Shown here piece by piece: positions 47,994-57,877 of a stretch of DNA of 64,000 nt; the stretch's first letter is position 1; each line of letters opens with the position of its first letter. The stretch is from assembly GCA_963580285.1 (NCBI GenBank), contig OY757013.1:150959900-151023899 (forward strand). The letters run 5' to 3'. The notes below the pieces were generated by a model, which worked only from the letters and a program-made list of their open reading frames with translations, was not told where the DNA came from and did not search any database. The translations under genes were made by a program, and so were the position numbers. The DNA comes from Lucinisca nassula. Lineage: Eukaryota; Mollusca; Bivalvia; Lucinida; Lucinidae.

Positions 47994-50556
47994 AAACTAG
48001 AAATGCGTCAATAGGACTAGGATGCCCCCACCTGAAAATATGTCCATGTTTGTATTCATCCATAGAAAGTTATTGACCGTGTTTAAGTTTTGGACCCTTT
48101 TTTCACATTTGACCTCTAAGTATGACCATGACCTTGGGAGGTAAGGACCTTGGTTTTATGTGATGCAGATTGTCTCACGATAGCCAACATTTCTGCCAAG
48201 TAATTTCAAAATCCATCCAGAAATAAAGTTATTGACTGCTTTTAAGTTTCGGACCATTTTTTTTACCTTTGACCTCCAAGTATGACCTTGACCTTGGAGG
48301 TACGGATCTGGATTTGCACAAGACACATCGTTTCATGATGGTTAATATTTTTTCAAAGTAATTTCAAAATCCATCCCGAAGTAAGTTATTGACTGCGTTT
48401 TCGGACCCTTTTTAGCTCACCTGTCACGTAGTGACGAGGTGAGCTTTTGTGATCACTTTTTGTCCGTCGTGCGTGCGTGTGTGCGTAAACTTTTCTTCAA
48501 ACAACATCTCCTCCTAAACCACTGATCGGATTTTGACCAAACTTCACAGGAATGATCCTTAGGTGGTCCCCTTTCAAAGTTGTTCAAATGGTTCCGGTCT
48601 GTTGCATATCTAGGTCACAGGAGCTAAAAATAGATTTTTTAAATGAAAACTTTAAAAATCTTCTTCTAGTGGACCTCTACCAAGATTGTTCAAATTATAG
48701 TCCTGGGTCGAAAATTGTCCCCGCCCCAGGGGCCTTTGGTTTTACATAGGCTTATATAGGGAAAATCTTTAAAAATCTTCTTCTCTGGAACCGCAAGGCC
48801 TAGATCTTGGATATTTGGTATGAAGCTTCATCTAATGGACCTCTTTCAAGATTGTTCAAATTAAAGCCCTGGGGCCAAAAATGCCCCCGCCTCAGAGGCC
48901 TATGGATTTACATAGGCTTATATAGGGAAAATCTTTAAAAATCTTCTTCTCTGAAACCGCAAGGCCCAGGTCTTTGATATTTTGTGTGAAGCTTCACCTA
49001 GTGGATCTCTACCAATATTGTTCAAATTATAGCCCTGGGGCCAAAAATGTTACCGCCCCGGGGACCTTTGGTTTTACTTGGGCTTATATAGGGAAAATCT
49101 GTAAAAATCTCCTTCTCTGAAACCGCAAGGCCGAGGTCTTTGATATTTGATATGAAGCTTCATCTAGTGGACCCCTACCAAGATTGTTCAAATTATTTTG
49201 CTTGGGCCAAAAATGCTCCCGTCCCGGGGCCCTTTGGTTTTACATGGGCTTATATAGGGAAAATCTTTAAAAATCTTCTTCTCTGAAACTGCAAGGCCCA
49301 GGTCTTTGCTATTTGGTATGAAGCTTCATCTAGTGGACCCCTACCAAGATTGTTCAAATTATAGTGCTGGGGCCAAAAATGCCCCCGCCCCGGGGCCCTT
49401 TGGTTTTACATAGGCTATGTAGGGAAAATCTTTAAACATCTTCTCTGAAACTGCAAGGCCAAGGTCTTTGATATTTGGTATGAAGCTTCATCTGGTGGAC
49501 CTCTACCAAGATTGTTCAAATTATAGCCCTGGGACCAAAATGCCCCCCCCCCCCCCCCCCAACCCACCCCCTCCGGGGCCCTTTGGTTTTACATAGACTT
49601 ATAAAGGGAAAATCTTGAAAAATCTTCTTGTCTGAAACCACAAGGCCTAGGTCTTTGATATTTGGTATGGAGCTTCAGCTAGTGGACCTTTACCAAGATT
49701 GTTCAAATTATAGCCCTGAGGCCAAAAATGCCCACGCCTCGGGGCCCTTTGGTTTTACATAGACTTATATAGGGAAAATCTTTAAAAATTTTCTTCTGTG
49801 AAACCACAAGGCCTAGGTCTTCGATATTTGGTGTGAAATTTCATCTAGTAGACCTCTATCAAGATTGTTCAAATTATAGCCCTTGGGCCCAAAATGCCCC
49901 CGCCCCAAGACCCTTTGGTTTTACATAGACTTATATAGGAAAATCTTTAAAAATCTTCTTCTCTGAAACTGCAAGACCCATGTCTTTGATATTTGGTATG
50001 GAGCTTCATCTAGTGGACAATCAAGCCTTTATTGATATTTGGTATGAAGCTTCACCTTTTTAGACCTCCCTCAACATTATACACATTATAACCTTGGGGT
50101 CAATAATGGCCCTCCCCAGGGCACACTTGTTACTCTATGGATCAGGTGAGCGATCCAGGGCCATCATGGCCCTCTTGTTTGACCTTTGACCTCTAAGTAT
50201 GACCTTGACCTTGGAGGTACGGACCTGGGTTTTGCACTTGACACATCGTCTCATGATGGTTAACATTTCTACAAAGTAATTTCAAAATCCATCCAGAATT
50301 GGCAGCGTTTAAGTTTCGGACCTTTTTTTTACCTTTGACCATTAAGTACGACCTTAACCTTGGAGGTACGGACCTGGGTTTTGCCTGTGACACGTCGTCT
50401 CATGATGGTTAACATTTCTGCAGAGTCATTTTAAAATCCATCAAGAAATAAGGAAGTTATTGACCGCGTTTAAGTTTCAGACGCATGGACAAACGGATGG
50501 ACGGACAGGGGTAATGCTATATGCCCTTTCCACCATTCTTCGAATGGCAGGGGCAT
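47994..50556 (+). repeat. Hairpin-capped array, family Q, nested
   Basis: Start AACTAGAAATGCGTCAATAG, GATGCCCCC. Units TATGACCTTGACCTTGGAGG, TAATTTCAAAATCCATCC, AAGTTATTGACTGCGTTTAA. End GGATGGACGGACAGGGG ... CATTCTTCGAATGGCAGGGG, CATAAAAATT. Split by the family R element at 48414-50178. Confidence 0.75.
48414..50178 (-). repeat. Hairpin-capped array, family R, copy 2, nested in family Q
   Basis: + strand left end AGCTCACCTGTCACGTAGTG, ACGAGGTGAGCT (palindrome), right end GGGCCATCATGGCCCTCTTG. Nine or so 165 bp units between. The host rejoins cleanly: GGACCCTTTTT on the left, TTGACCTTTGACCTC on the right. Confidence 0.82.
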
Positions 50557-50690
50557 AAAAATTATGGGATTGTTATGGTCTTGTGACATAGTATGCACAT
50601 GTGAAATATGAAAGCCCTATCACTTACCCATTGGAAGTTATGGCCAATGTTAAAAGTTTTTAAAAAGTAGGTCAAATGTCAAGAGGTCAA

Positions 50691-50981
50691 CAAGATGTGT
50701 TTGTGAAACACTGATGCCCCCGGACAGCGCCAATGTTAATGTTTTTAAAAATTTTGAAAAAAATAGGTCAAAGGTCAAGTTCAAGGTCACGAGATCAAAA
50801 ATTATGGTACCACTGGAAAGGTCTTGTGATAAGGTATACACATGTGAAATATGAAAGCTCTATCTACTACCATTCAAAAGTTATGCCCAATGTTAAAGTT
50901 TTTGCAGACGGACAAACGGACAAACAGACGGACAGACCAAAAACTATTTGCCCCCGAATCTCTTAGATTCCGGGGGCATAA
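50691..50981 (+). repeat. Minimal complete family P element (291 bp)
   Basis: Start CAAGATGTGTTTGTGAAACA with hairpin GTGTTT/AAACAC. Barely one unit. End (CGGACAAA)-type run and hairpin TGCCCCCGAATCT/AGATTCCGGGGGCA (50949-50978), then TAAAAA. Inserted in a unit of the outer family P element. Confidence 0.78.
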
Positions 50982-51990
50982 AAATATGGTACCACTGGAA
51001 AGGTCTTGTGAAAAAGAATTCACATGTGAAATATGAAAGCCCAATCACTTACCAATCAAATGATGGACTGTGTTAAAGTTTTTAAAAAGTAGGTCAAACG
51101 TCAAGGTCACGAGGTAAAAAATTATGGTACCACTAGAAAGGTCTTGTGATAAGAAATGCATATGAAATATGAAAACCCTACCACTTACCAATCGAAAGTT
51201 ATGGCCAATGTTGAAGTTTTTAAAAAGTAGGTCAAACATCAAAGTCAAGGCCACAAGGTCAAAAATTATGGTACCACTAAAAAGGTCTTGTGACAAGGAG
51301 TGCACATGTGAAATATGAAAGCCCTACCACTTACCAAACGAAAGTTATGGCCAATGTTAAAGTTTTTTTAAAAAGTAGGTCAAACATCAAGGTCAAGGTC
51401 ACAAGGTCAAAATTATGGTACCACTAGAAAGGTCTTGTGACAAGAAATGCACGTGTGAAATATGAAAGCCCTATCCTTACCAATCGAAAGTTATGGCCAA
51501 TGTTTATGTTTTTAAAAATTTTGAAAAGGTCAAGAGATCAAAAATTATGGTATCACTGGAAAGGTCTTGTGATACGGAATACACATGTGAAATATGAAAG
51601 CTCTTTTTCTTACCATTCAAAAGTTATGCCCAATGTTAAGGTTTGTGTAGACAAACGGACAGACAGCCCAAAAACCATATGCCCCCCGAATCTAGATTCC
51701 GGGTGCATTCTCTATATAAAGTGGAGTTTAGCAGGGTGTTCATTTCACGGACTTGTACACGTGATGTTATCTGAAGTTGTAGAAGGGTTTTAATTGTAGC
51801 TTCTGAGAAGAGTTAGCAGTCTCCAATTTATGTTCTTCAAATCCGCGTTAACAGCCTACAAATAGTGCTGGACACATGATCTTTTGCATGAACCTTCCCC
51901 TAGGTCTCTTCTAGCAAAGGCTCTGCAGAAACTGCCAGTACATACAGGCTGGCAGTTGCCTATGAGATTATGATCTTTTTTAATGAGAAT

Positions 51991-52052
51991 TAACGTGCAG
52001 GTACAGGGGCAACATCCACATAAGTGGATGTTGCCCATGTACGTGCATGTTA
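51991..52052. repeat. Hairpin related to the RTE-like LINE 3' end
   Basis: Arms TAACGTGCAGGTACAGGGGC, AACATCCAC / GTGGATGTTGCCCATGTACG, TGCATGTTA around ATAA. The left arm matches the LINE 3' end at 29492-29512. Confidence 0.75.
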
Positions 52053-52220
52053 ATCAATTAGCTCTCATTTTATTTGTAAGGGCTGTTCTGAATGGTTTCA
52101 AGGAAGTTTGCATGTGGAGATGAATTTCAACCATCACAGATATTGGATCCCCTGTCTGGGTACTATTCAGTAATAGCCAGGGCTGGAAAGAAGAAAATAT
52201 TTGGTTTCTTTGAGAAGGAC

Positions 52221-52226
52221 TTTATT
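52221..52226 (-). terminator. RPL13A polyadenylation signal AATAAA
   Basis: The + strand reads TTTATT, so AATAAA lies on the minus strand 17 nt past the RPL13A stop. The very short 3' UTR is usual for ribosomal protein mRNAs. Confidence 0.75.
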
Positions 52227-52243
52227 TCACAGTCTATTAACAA

Positions 52244-52327
52244 TCACTGATAGCCATAGCCTTCTATTATCTTCTGGTATTTTTCAACTTTTGGGGCCAC
52301 ATTCTGTTTTGCCTTCAGCCGCAGTTG
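52244..52327 (-). CDS. RPL13A: Ribosomal protein uL13 (RPL13A), last coding exon
   Basis: The minus-strand acceptor TTTATTTTTCAG at 52328 is followed by 27 codons starting QLRLKAKQNVAPKVEKYQ and ending EGYGYQ, then TGA (52246-52244). The exon is phase 0, joining KKKEQD to QLRLKAK. Compared with vertebrate uL13 ([20 protein letters not shown]), the joined segment aligns residue for residue. The intron of 8,837 bp is long for a ribosomal protein gene and carries three snoRNA genes plus many repeats. Confidence 0.93.
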   Translation of the reverse strand, partial: QLRLKAKQNVAPKVEKYQKIIEGYGYQ

Positions 52328-52499
52328 CTGAAAAATAAAGGAAACAATCTTAATACATGTACCATAATAATCCTAAGTTAAAGTATTGGGAGAGACATGC
52401 CTAAGTAAACAGGGCAGATCCAGATCAGACTGATCAAGTCCTACACTGTTTGATATTGGGTCTGAAAGATCCTAAGTATTGGGACAGACAGGCCTAAGC

Positions 52500-52650
52500 A
52501 AACAGTGCAGACCCTGATCAGACTGCTCTTGAAGGAGCAGTCTGAAGACTGCTCTCGAAAGAGCAGTCTGAATGATCCTAAGTATTGGGACAGACATGCC
52601 TGAGTAAACAGTGCAGATCCAGATCAGACTGCTCAGGGTCTACACAGTTT
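52500..52650. repeat. Core palindromes, local duplication
   Basis: CTGATCAGACTGCTCTTGAA, GGAGCAGTCTGA followed by GACTGCTCTCGAAAGAGCAG. AGTATTGGGACAGACA.GCCT occurs at about 52388, 52477 and 52580. Confidence 0.65.
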
Positions 52651-52688
52651 GCCATTCTGTCTGTACTTTTTGATCTCCAACAAATTTG

Positions 52689-52898
52689 TTAACCTTTAAC
52701 CTGCTGAATATTCAATTAAGCCACACTCATTTCTGACTTTGAACAATCAGAATATTTGATGCAGCTTATTTCTACATATTCATAAACTGAATGTCAAACT
52801 GTGTAGATCCTGATCAGATGGCTTCTTCAGAAGCCATCTGATCTGGATCTACACTGTTTGCAAAGATAGGGCTTGTCGCCTACAGCAGGGTAAAGGTT
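52689..52898. mobile_element. MITE-M1 copy, RPL13A intron
   Basis: TIRs TTAACCTTTAACCTGCTG / CAGCAGGGTAAAGGTTAA, central palindrome at 52808-52862. Confidence 0.82.
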
Positions 52899-53023
52899 AA
52901 ATTTTTGAAGAATTACAGCAAGTTCTCAAGGTGTCCGAACCTTTGATTTTTACAGTATCTCTTGTCCTGCTGAACAGGTGTTAATCAAATGGCTTCTGGA
53001 TCTGGGTTTTCATTGTTCATCCT

Positions 53024-53236
53024 TTAACCCTTATCTTGCTGAATATTCATTTTAGTCACACCCATTTCTGAATTTGAACCAATCAGATTACTTGAATTAA
53101 TTAATTCCTACAAATTCATAAACTGAATGTCAAACAGTGTAGATCCTGATCAGATGGCTTCTTCAGAAGCCATCTGATCTGGATCTACACTGTTTGCAAA
53201 GATAGGGGTTGTTGTGAACAGCAAGATAAGGGTTAA
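53024..53236. mobile_element. MITE-M1 copy, RPL13A intron, best preserved
   Basis: 17 bp perfect TIRs TTAACCCTTATCTTGCT / AGCAAGATAAGGGTTAA. The core palindrome TGATCAGATGGCTTCTTCAG is at 53137-53198. TTAA at both ends may be the target site. Confidence 0.88.
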
Positions 53237-53420
53237 CTCATGAATTAATAAAATCATGCAAAGTAATTTTATCAGGTGAGACAAAATGTATTTATTCAGC
53301 AGATCAATGATTAAGGGGGATGGGCAAACCTCCAAGGAAAGCTACAATGATCTGCCAGGGTTACTCAAGCAAAGACTGTCCCTTGAGATTCCAGATGGAA
53401 GGGTATTGTATAAGATCTTT

Positions 53421-53693
53421 TGTTTTTGTTTGATTTGAGGTTTAACGTCCCTGTCAACACTGTATAGGTCATTTTGGAGACATTTCTTCCAATTTTGTGG
53501 GACTTTTACCTGACATTGAGATGAAATGACATCTCAAGCCCTATCGCCCAATGAAACCATTAAGGTTTATAAGCATGGACAGGCTTAGATCCTCTAAGCG
53601 GTTTACCAGTACTCATGTGTGGTTAGTTTCAGCTCTACGTCATGGAAGCAGCATGCAGCCCATCTATTTCTTCAAGCCCCGATGGGCGGGGGC
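53421..53693 (-). mobile_element. SINE-A, copy 8
   Basis: TGTTTTTGTTTGATTTGAGG to AGCCCCGATGGGCGGGGGC, with a ~30 bp internal deletion. Confidence 0.7.
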
Positions 53694-53787
53694 CATTAGA
53701 TAGGATCTAAAACACTTGTTTGTTTACCCTTTCAAAATATAAAATATGTATAATATGCTGTTTGAAATTAGTGGCTTCTAAAGGAAC

Positions 53788-55780
53788 AAGAGGACCATGA
53801 TGGCCCTGGATCGCTCACCTGATCCATAGAGTAACAAGTGGGCCCCGGGGAGGGCCATTATTGACCCCAGGGTTATAATGTGCATAATGTTGAGGGAGGT
53901 CTAAAAAGGTGAAGCTTCATACCAAATATCAACAAAAGAATATAATTTGAACAATGTTGGCAAAGGTCCACTAGATGAAGCTACACAACAAATATCAAAG
54001 ACCTGGGCCTTGTTGTTTCAGAGATGAAGATTTTCAAAGAATATCTCTATTATAAGTCTATGTAAAACCAAAGGGCCCTGGGGCGGGGGCATTGTGGACC
54101 CAGGGCTATAATTTGAACAATCTTGGTAGAGGTCCACTAGCTGAAGCTTCATACCAAATGTCAAAGACCTAGGCCTTGTGGTTTCAGAGTAGAAGATTTT
54201 TCAAGATTTTCCCTATATAAGTCTATGAAAAACCAAAGGGCCCAGGAGCGGGGGCAATTTTGGCCTCAGGGCTATAATTTGAACAATCTTGATAGAGGTC
54301 CACAAGATGAAACTTCATACCAAATATCAAAGACCTGGGCCTTGCAGTTTCAGAAAAGAAGATTTTTAAAGATTTTCCCTATATAAGCCTATGTAAAACC
54401 AAAGGGCCCCGGGGCGGGGGCATTTTTGGCCCCAGCACTAAAATTTGAACAGTCTTGATAGGGGTCCACTAGATGAAGCTTCATACCAAATATCAAAGAC
54501 CTGGGCCTTGCAGTTTCAGAGAAGAAGATTTTTTAAAGATTTTCCCAATATAAGCCCATGTAAAACCAAAGGGCCCTGGGGCGGGGGCATTTTTGGCCCC
54601 AGCACTATAATTTGAACAATCTTGGTAGGGGTCCACCAGATGAAGCTTCATACCAAATATCAAAGACCTGGGCCTTGCGGTTTCATAGAAGAAGATTTTT
54701 AAAGGATTTCCCTATATAAGCCTATGTAAAACCAAAGGGCCCTGGGGCGGGGGCATTTTTGGCCACAGCACTATAATTTGAACAATCTTGGTTGAAGATT
54801 CATACCAAATATCAAAGACCTGGGCCTTGAAGTTTCAGAGAAGAAGATTTTTAAAGATTTTCCCTATATAAGCCCATGTAAAACCAAAGGGCCCCGGGGC
54901 GGGGGCATTTTTGGCCCCAGCACTATAATTTGAACAATCTTGGTAGGGGTCCACTAGATGAAGCTTCATACCAAATATCAAAGACCTGGGCCTTGCGGTT
55001 TCAGAGAAGAAGATTTTTAAAGATTTTCCCTATATAAGCCTATGTAAAACCAAGGGCCCAGGTGCGGGGCATCTTTGGCCCCAGCACTATAATTTGAACA
55101 ATCTTGGTAGGGGTCCACCAGATGAAGATTCATACCAAATATCAAAGACCTGGGCCTTGCAGTTTCAGAGAAGAAGATTTTTAAAGATTTTCCCCTTTAT
55201 AAGCCCATGTAAAACCAAAGGGCCCCGGGGCGGGGGCATTTTTGGCCCCAGCACTGTAATTTGAACAATCTTGGTAGGGGTGCACTAGATGAAGCTTCAT
55301 ACCAAATATCAAAGACCTGGGCCTTGCAGTTTCAGAGAAGATTTTTAAAGATTTTCCCTATATAAGCCTATGTAAAACCAAAGGGCACCGGGGCGGGGGC
55401 ATTTTTGGCCCCAGCACTATAATTTGAACAATCTTGGTAGGGGTCCACTAGATGAAGCTTCATACCAAATATCAAAGACCTGGGCCTTGCAGTTTCAGAG
55501 AAGATTTTTTAAGTTTCCGGTGAAAAAAATCTATTTTTGGCTCCTGTGACCCATATGTGCAACGGACCGGAACCATTTGAACAACTTTGAAAGGGGACCA
55601 CCTAAGAATCATTCCTGTGAAGTTTGGTCAAAATCCGCTCAGTGGTTTAGGAGGAGATGTCGTTTGAAGAAAAAGTTTACGGACGGACGGACGCACGGAC
55701 GGACGCACGCACGCACGGACGACGGACAAAAAGTGATCCCAAAAGCTCACCTCGTCACTACGTGACGTTGAGCTAAAAAG
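53788..55780 (+). repeat. Hairpin-capped tandem array, family R, copy 3
   Basis: Start AACAAGAGGACCATGATGGC, CCTGGATCGCTCACC. About eleven units (AGGGCCCCGGGGCGGGGGCA, TATAATTTGAACAATCTTGG). End (ACGGACGG)n, AAAAAGTGATCCCAAAAGCT, CACCTCGTCACTACGTGACG, TTGAGCT. Confidence 0.85.
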
Positions 55781-55784
55781 AATA

Positions 55785-56470
55785 CCCTCGAAGGCTATGT
55801 CCCACCCACAGGTGCACAAAGTCACCAAACCATAGAATGTAGGTCAAGGTTGAGCACTGTGGTGCAGTGGTAAAGCATCGGATTTGAGATAGCGAGGTAG
55901 CCTGTTCGATCCCAGCAAGCGCCACGTGTTGTTTCCTTGAGCAAGAAACTTTATCTACATTGCTTAGTACTGGTTCCTACCCAGGAAAAGAGGGCCACAT
56001 GGAAGATTAGAACTAAATGTGTTACCCTCTATAAATAAGGTTGATTAATATTATTATATTATTTAAGGTCAAACATTAACGCTTGCATAAAAATTGCAAT
56101 TCCTAATTGTTATCATTAACAAAACTCCTATAGTTCTTAAGAAATGGAGTTGAATATTATGGTGAATACTAGAAATGACCGAAAGTTCATAGTCAGTGAA
56201 CCTTGAAAAGTAGGTCAAGGTCAAATATGGAAAGTTGCATTATAGCTGGTATTTCCACCAAGTATCATTTACAAAGCTCTTTTGTTAAGTTCTTAAGAAA
56301 TGATCTTGAGTATTAGGGTGAACACTGTTTGATGCATTAGTTCACAGTCATTGAACCATGAAATGTAGGTCTAACTCAAACAGGGATGCTTGCATTAAAG
56401 TTGCCACACCTAAATGAAAGTTTGTACCAAGTACATGTATCTTTTACGAGGGTGAATGCTAGGACTGTTG
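55785..56470 (-). repeat. Family U array, minus orientation
   Basis: Begins CCTCGAAGGCTATGTCCCAC, the complement of the U terminus, then AACCATGAAATGTAGGTC and TTCTTAAGAAATG units. Interrupted at 55851 by SINE-C. Confidence 0.7.
55851..56065 (+). mobile_element. SINE-C, copy 2
   Basis: TGAGCACTGTGGTGCAGTGG, TAAAGCATCGG (A box region), B box TGTTCGATCCC (55903-55913), TTGTTTCCTTGAGCAAGAAA, TTAGTACTGGTTCCTACCCA, (ATT)-rich tail. Confidence 0.8.
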
Positions 56471-57056
56471 CAAAAGTTGCTGGCTTGACAAACTGCTGAA
56501 CAAACAGATGGAAAATTAGACTCCCTGTATCTTGCCATGCTATAACAGGTCTGACAATATCTGTATAAGCAAAGTTAGTCAACCCATGAGAAAAAGGCCT
56601 CAAGGGAAATGGGAACATTTGGCAAATTTTTCCACCATTTTTCAAAGGAAGAAAACTTACGGGACTTCCTGTTCGCTTTTCTATAAAACTCTGTCCCACT
56701 GAAAACGGGATCTACTCCTAAAGGAATAATTTAATCCTCAGGAGCAAATTCTTTGCTTTATGAGTTGACTCCTATTGACATGGGAGACAAAAATACTTTT
56801 GCAAGAGTTGCCTCCTATGAAGGTGTACCCATTCCCCTTAAGAACTGTCTGAACTGGGCACGTGCAGCGCACTAAATAAGGCTACATGCACATATTTCTT
56901 GCATTAAGCGATCACAAGGTCTCCACTGCGTGCTGGATTAGCGAAACTGTGTTCATGGTCGCCCGTGCAACAAGTACCATTCTGACCAGGTAGTGATGGG
57001 TAGGTATATTATTAAAATTAATTTTACATTAAAAATATCATGTTTCTAATGAAACT
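56471..57056. other. RPL13A intron, degraded repeat fragments only
   Basis: ACTTCCTGTTCGCTTTTCTA and GTACCCATTCCCCTTAAGAA recur in degraded form near 15770-15850 and 19800. No exon or RNA motif found. Confidence 0.45.
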
Positions 57057-57285
57057 TTAACCCATTTTGTACCAAATGGAATCTTCCACCACATATACAG
57101 CACAAATCCATTTCAAAATTTAGGGGTGTCAGGTTTTGTTTTCTTCAAAATTTGTTTGGAAAATGGCTGAACTTCATGCGAACAGTTAAGGACCTGATCA
57201 GACGCCACGTTCTTCGGCATCTGATATGAGCCTGCACTGTTTTGCCAATTACCCATTTTGGTGTTTCTGGTACAAAATGGGTTAA
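57057..57285 (+). mobile_element. MITE-M3 copy, perfect TIRs
   Basis: 18 bp TIRs TTAACCCATTTTGTACCA / TGGTACAAAATGGGTTAA, core palindrome CTGATCAGACGCCACG..CGGCATCTGA. It directly precedes the snoRNA duplication. Confidence 0.88.
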
Positions 57286-57371
57286 GATAAATTTTTGAAC
57301 AAGTTTTCATTTGGTCTAACATGTGGCCAGGTATTTCAACAAGCCTACCTTTTTTTAGTGAGTAACATTAA

Positions 57372-57458
57372 GGTCTGTCTCAGTTGGTAGTGCATGTTTT
57401 GATTTCATTTGTAACCATCAAAACTGCTTGGTGAAAGCTTTATCATCACGGACAGACC
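57372..57458 (-). ncRNA. SNORD33: Box C/D snoRNA, SNORD33 (U33)-like copy 1
   Basis: On the minus strand there is an 8 bp terminal stem GGTCTGTC/GACAGACC. Box C GTGATGA (57449-57443) and box D CTGA (57383-57380) sit beside it. Immediately 5' of box D is the antisense CATGCACTACCA, then A. It pairs with the conserved 18S segment TGGTGGTGCATG with one G-U pair. The nucleotide fifth from box D is A opposite U, the position human SNORD33 2'-O-methylates (18S U1326). It lies inside an RPL13A intron in sense, as in vertebrates, where RPL13A hosts U32-U35. C'/D' boxes are not clear. It sits in the first unit of a tandem duplication. Confidence 0.88.
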
Positions 57459-57518
57459 AATATTTTTATCAAAATGGCCAAATGTTTGCAAAACGTATTT
57501 TTTTACATTATATTTTTT

Positions 57519-57557
57519 TTGGGTGGGGGGGTGGGGGGGGGGGGGGAGGGGGGGGTG
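57519..57557 (+). repeat. G-rich tract between the two tandem snoRNAs
   Basis: Long G runs broken by T or A. On the RPL13A sense strand it is C-rich. It may form G-quadruplexes on the non-transcribed strand; it may also be an unstable simple repeat. Confidence 0.6.
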
Positions 57558-57792
57558 TAACTGCCAAGAGCAGGAGAGAAAATAGGTGACATAGGGGGTA
57601 TAAAGACAGGGTTAGGGGTATAAAGAGTGGGTTAGAGGATGAGATAAAAGTTACCCGGTAGATCAGAGGACATTAATTAAACTCTAATCACTACAAGAAC
57701 AGATAAATTTTTGAGCAGATTAATTTTCATTTGGTTGGTCATGTGGCCAGGTATTTCAACAAGCCTACCTTCTTTTAGTATGTAACATTAAC

Positions 57793-57877
57793 GTCTGTCT
57801 CAGTTGGTAGTGCATGTTTTAATTTCATTTGTAACCATCAAAACTGCTTGGTGAAAGCTTTATCATCACTGACAGAC
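57793..57877 (-). ncRNA. SNORD33: Box C/D snoRNA, SNORD33 (U33)-like copy 2
   Basis: Second tandem copy, with few differences from copy 1. Terminal stem GTCTGTC/GACAGAC (7 bp), box C GTGATGA (57869-57863), box D CTGA (57803-57800), and the same 13 nt antisense element directly upstream of box D. The differences lie mainly in the outer stem and in one internal base, so both copies look functional. Confidence 0.87.

Larger units (their letters stand above)
44979..51706 (+). repeat. Hairpin-capped array, family P, outermost nested element
   Basis: Start ACAAGATGTGTTTGTGAAAC, ACTGATGCCCCC. Units TATGGTACCACTGGAAAGGT, CACATGTGAAATATGAAAGC, AAAGTTATGGCCAATGTTAA. End CAAACGGACAGACAG ... ATGCCCCCCGAATCTAGATT, CCGGGTGCAT. 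Contains the elements listed next; units resume in register around them. Confidence 0.7.
44819..51770. mobile_element. MITE-H2 copy split by a 6.7 kb nest of insertions
   Basis: Left half 44819-44978 (GCGACATAGTGCATTTTTCA, palindrome AAACATAGGTTGTGGGTGCT / CCCACAACCTATGTCTTGG). Right half 51707-51770 (TTCTCTATATAAAGTGGAG, TGTTCATTTCACGGACTTG), matching 43090-43146. A short middle part is missing, so the split was accompanied by a small deletion. Confidence 0.65.

Noticed and set aside
48414..50178. Calling the capped arrays Helitrons
   Set aside because: They have a terminal hairpin but lack 5' TC and 3' CTRR, and no Rep/helicase sequence is present in the window.
52331..52480. SNORD32/34/35 homologues near the RPL13A 3' splice site
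   Set aside because: No RTGATGA/CTGA pair with a terminal stem was found there; only the three U33-like loci meet the criteria.
53810..55520. Regular direct repeats resembling a CRISPR array
   Set aside because: Units are ~165 bp, contiguous, with no unique spacers, and the genome is eukaryotic.
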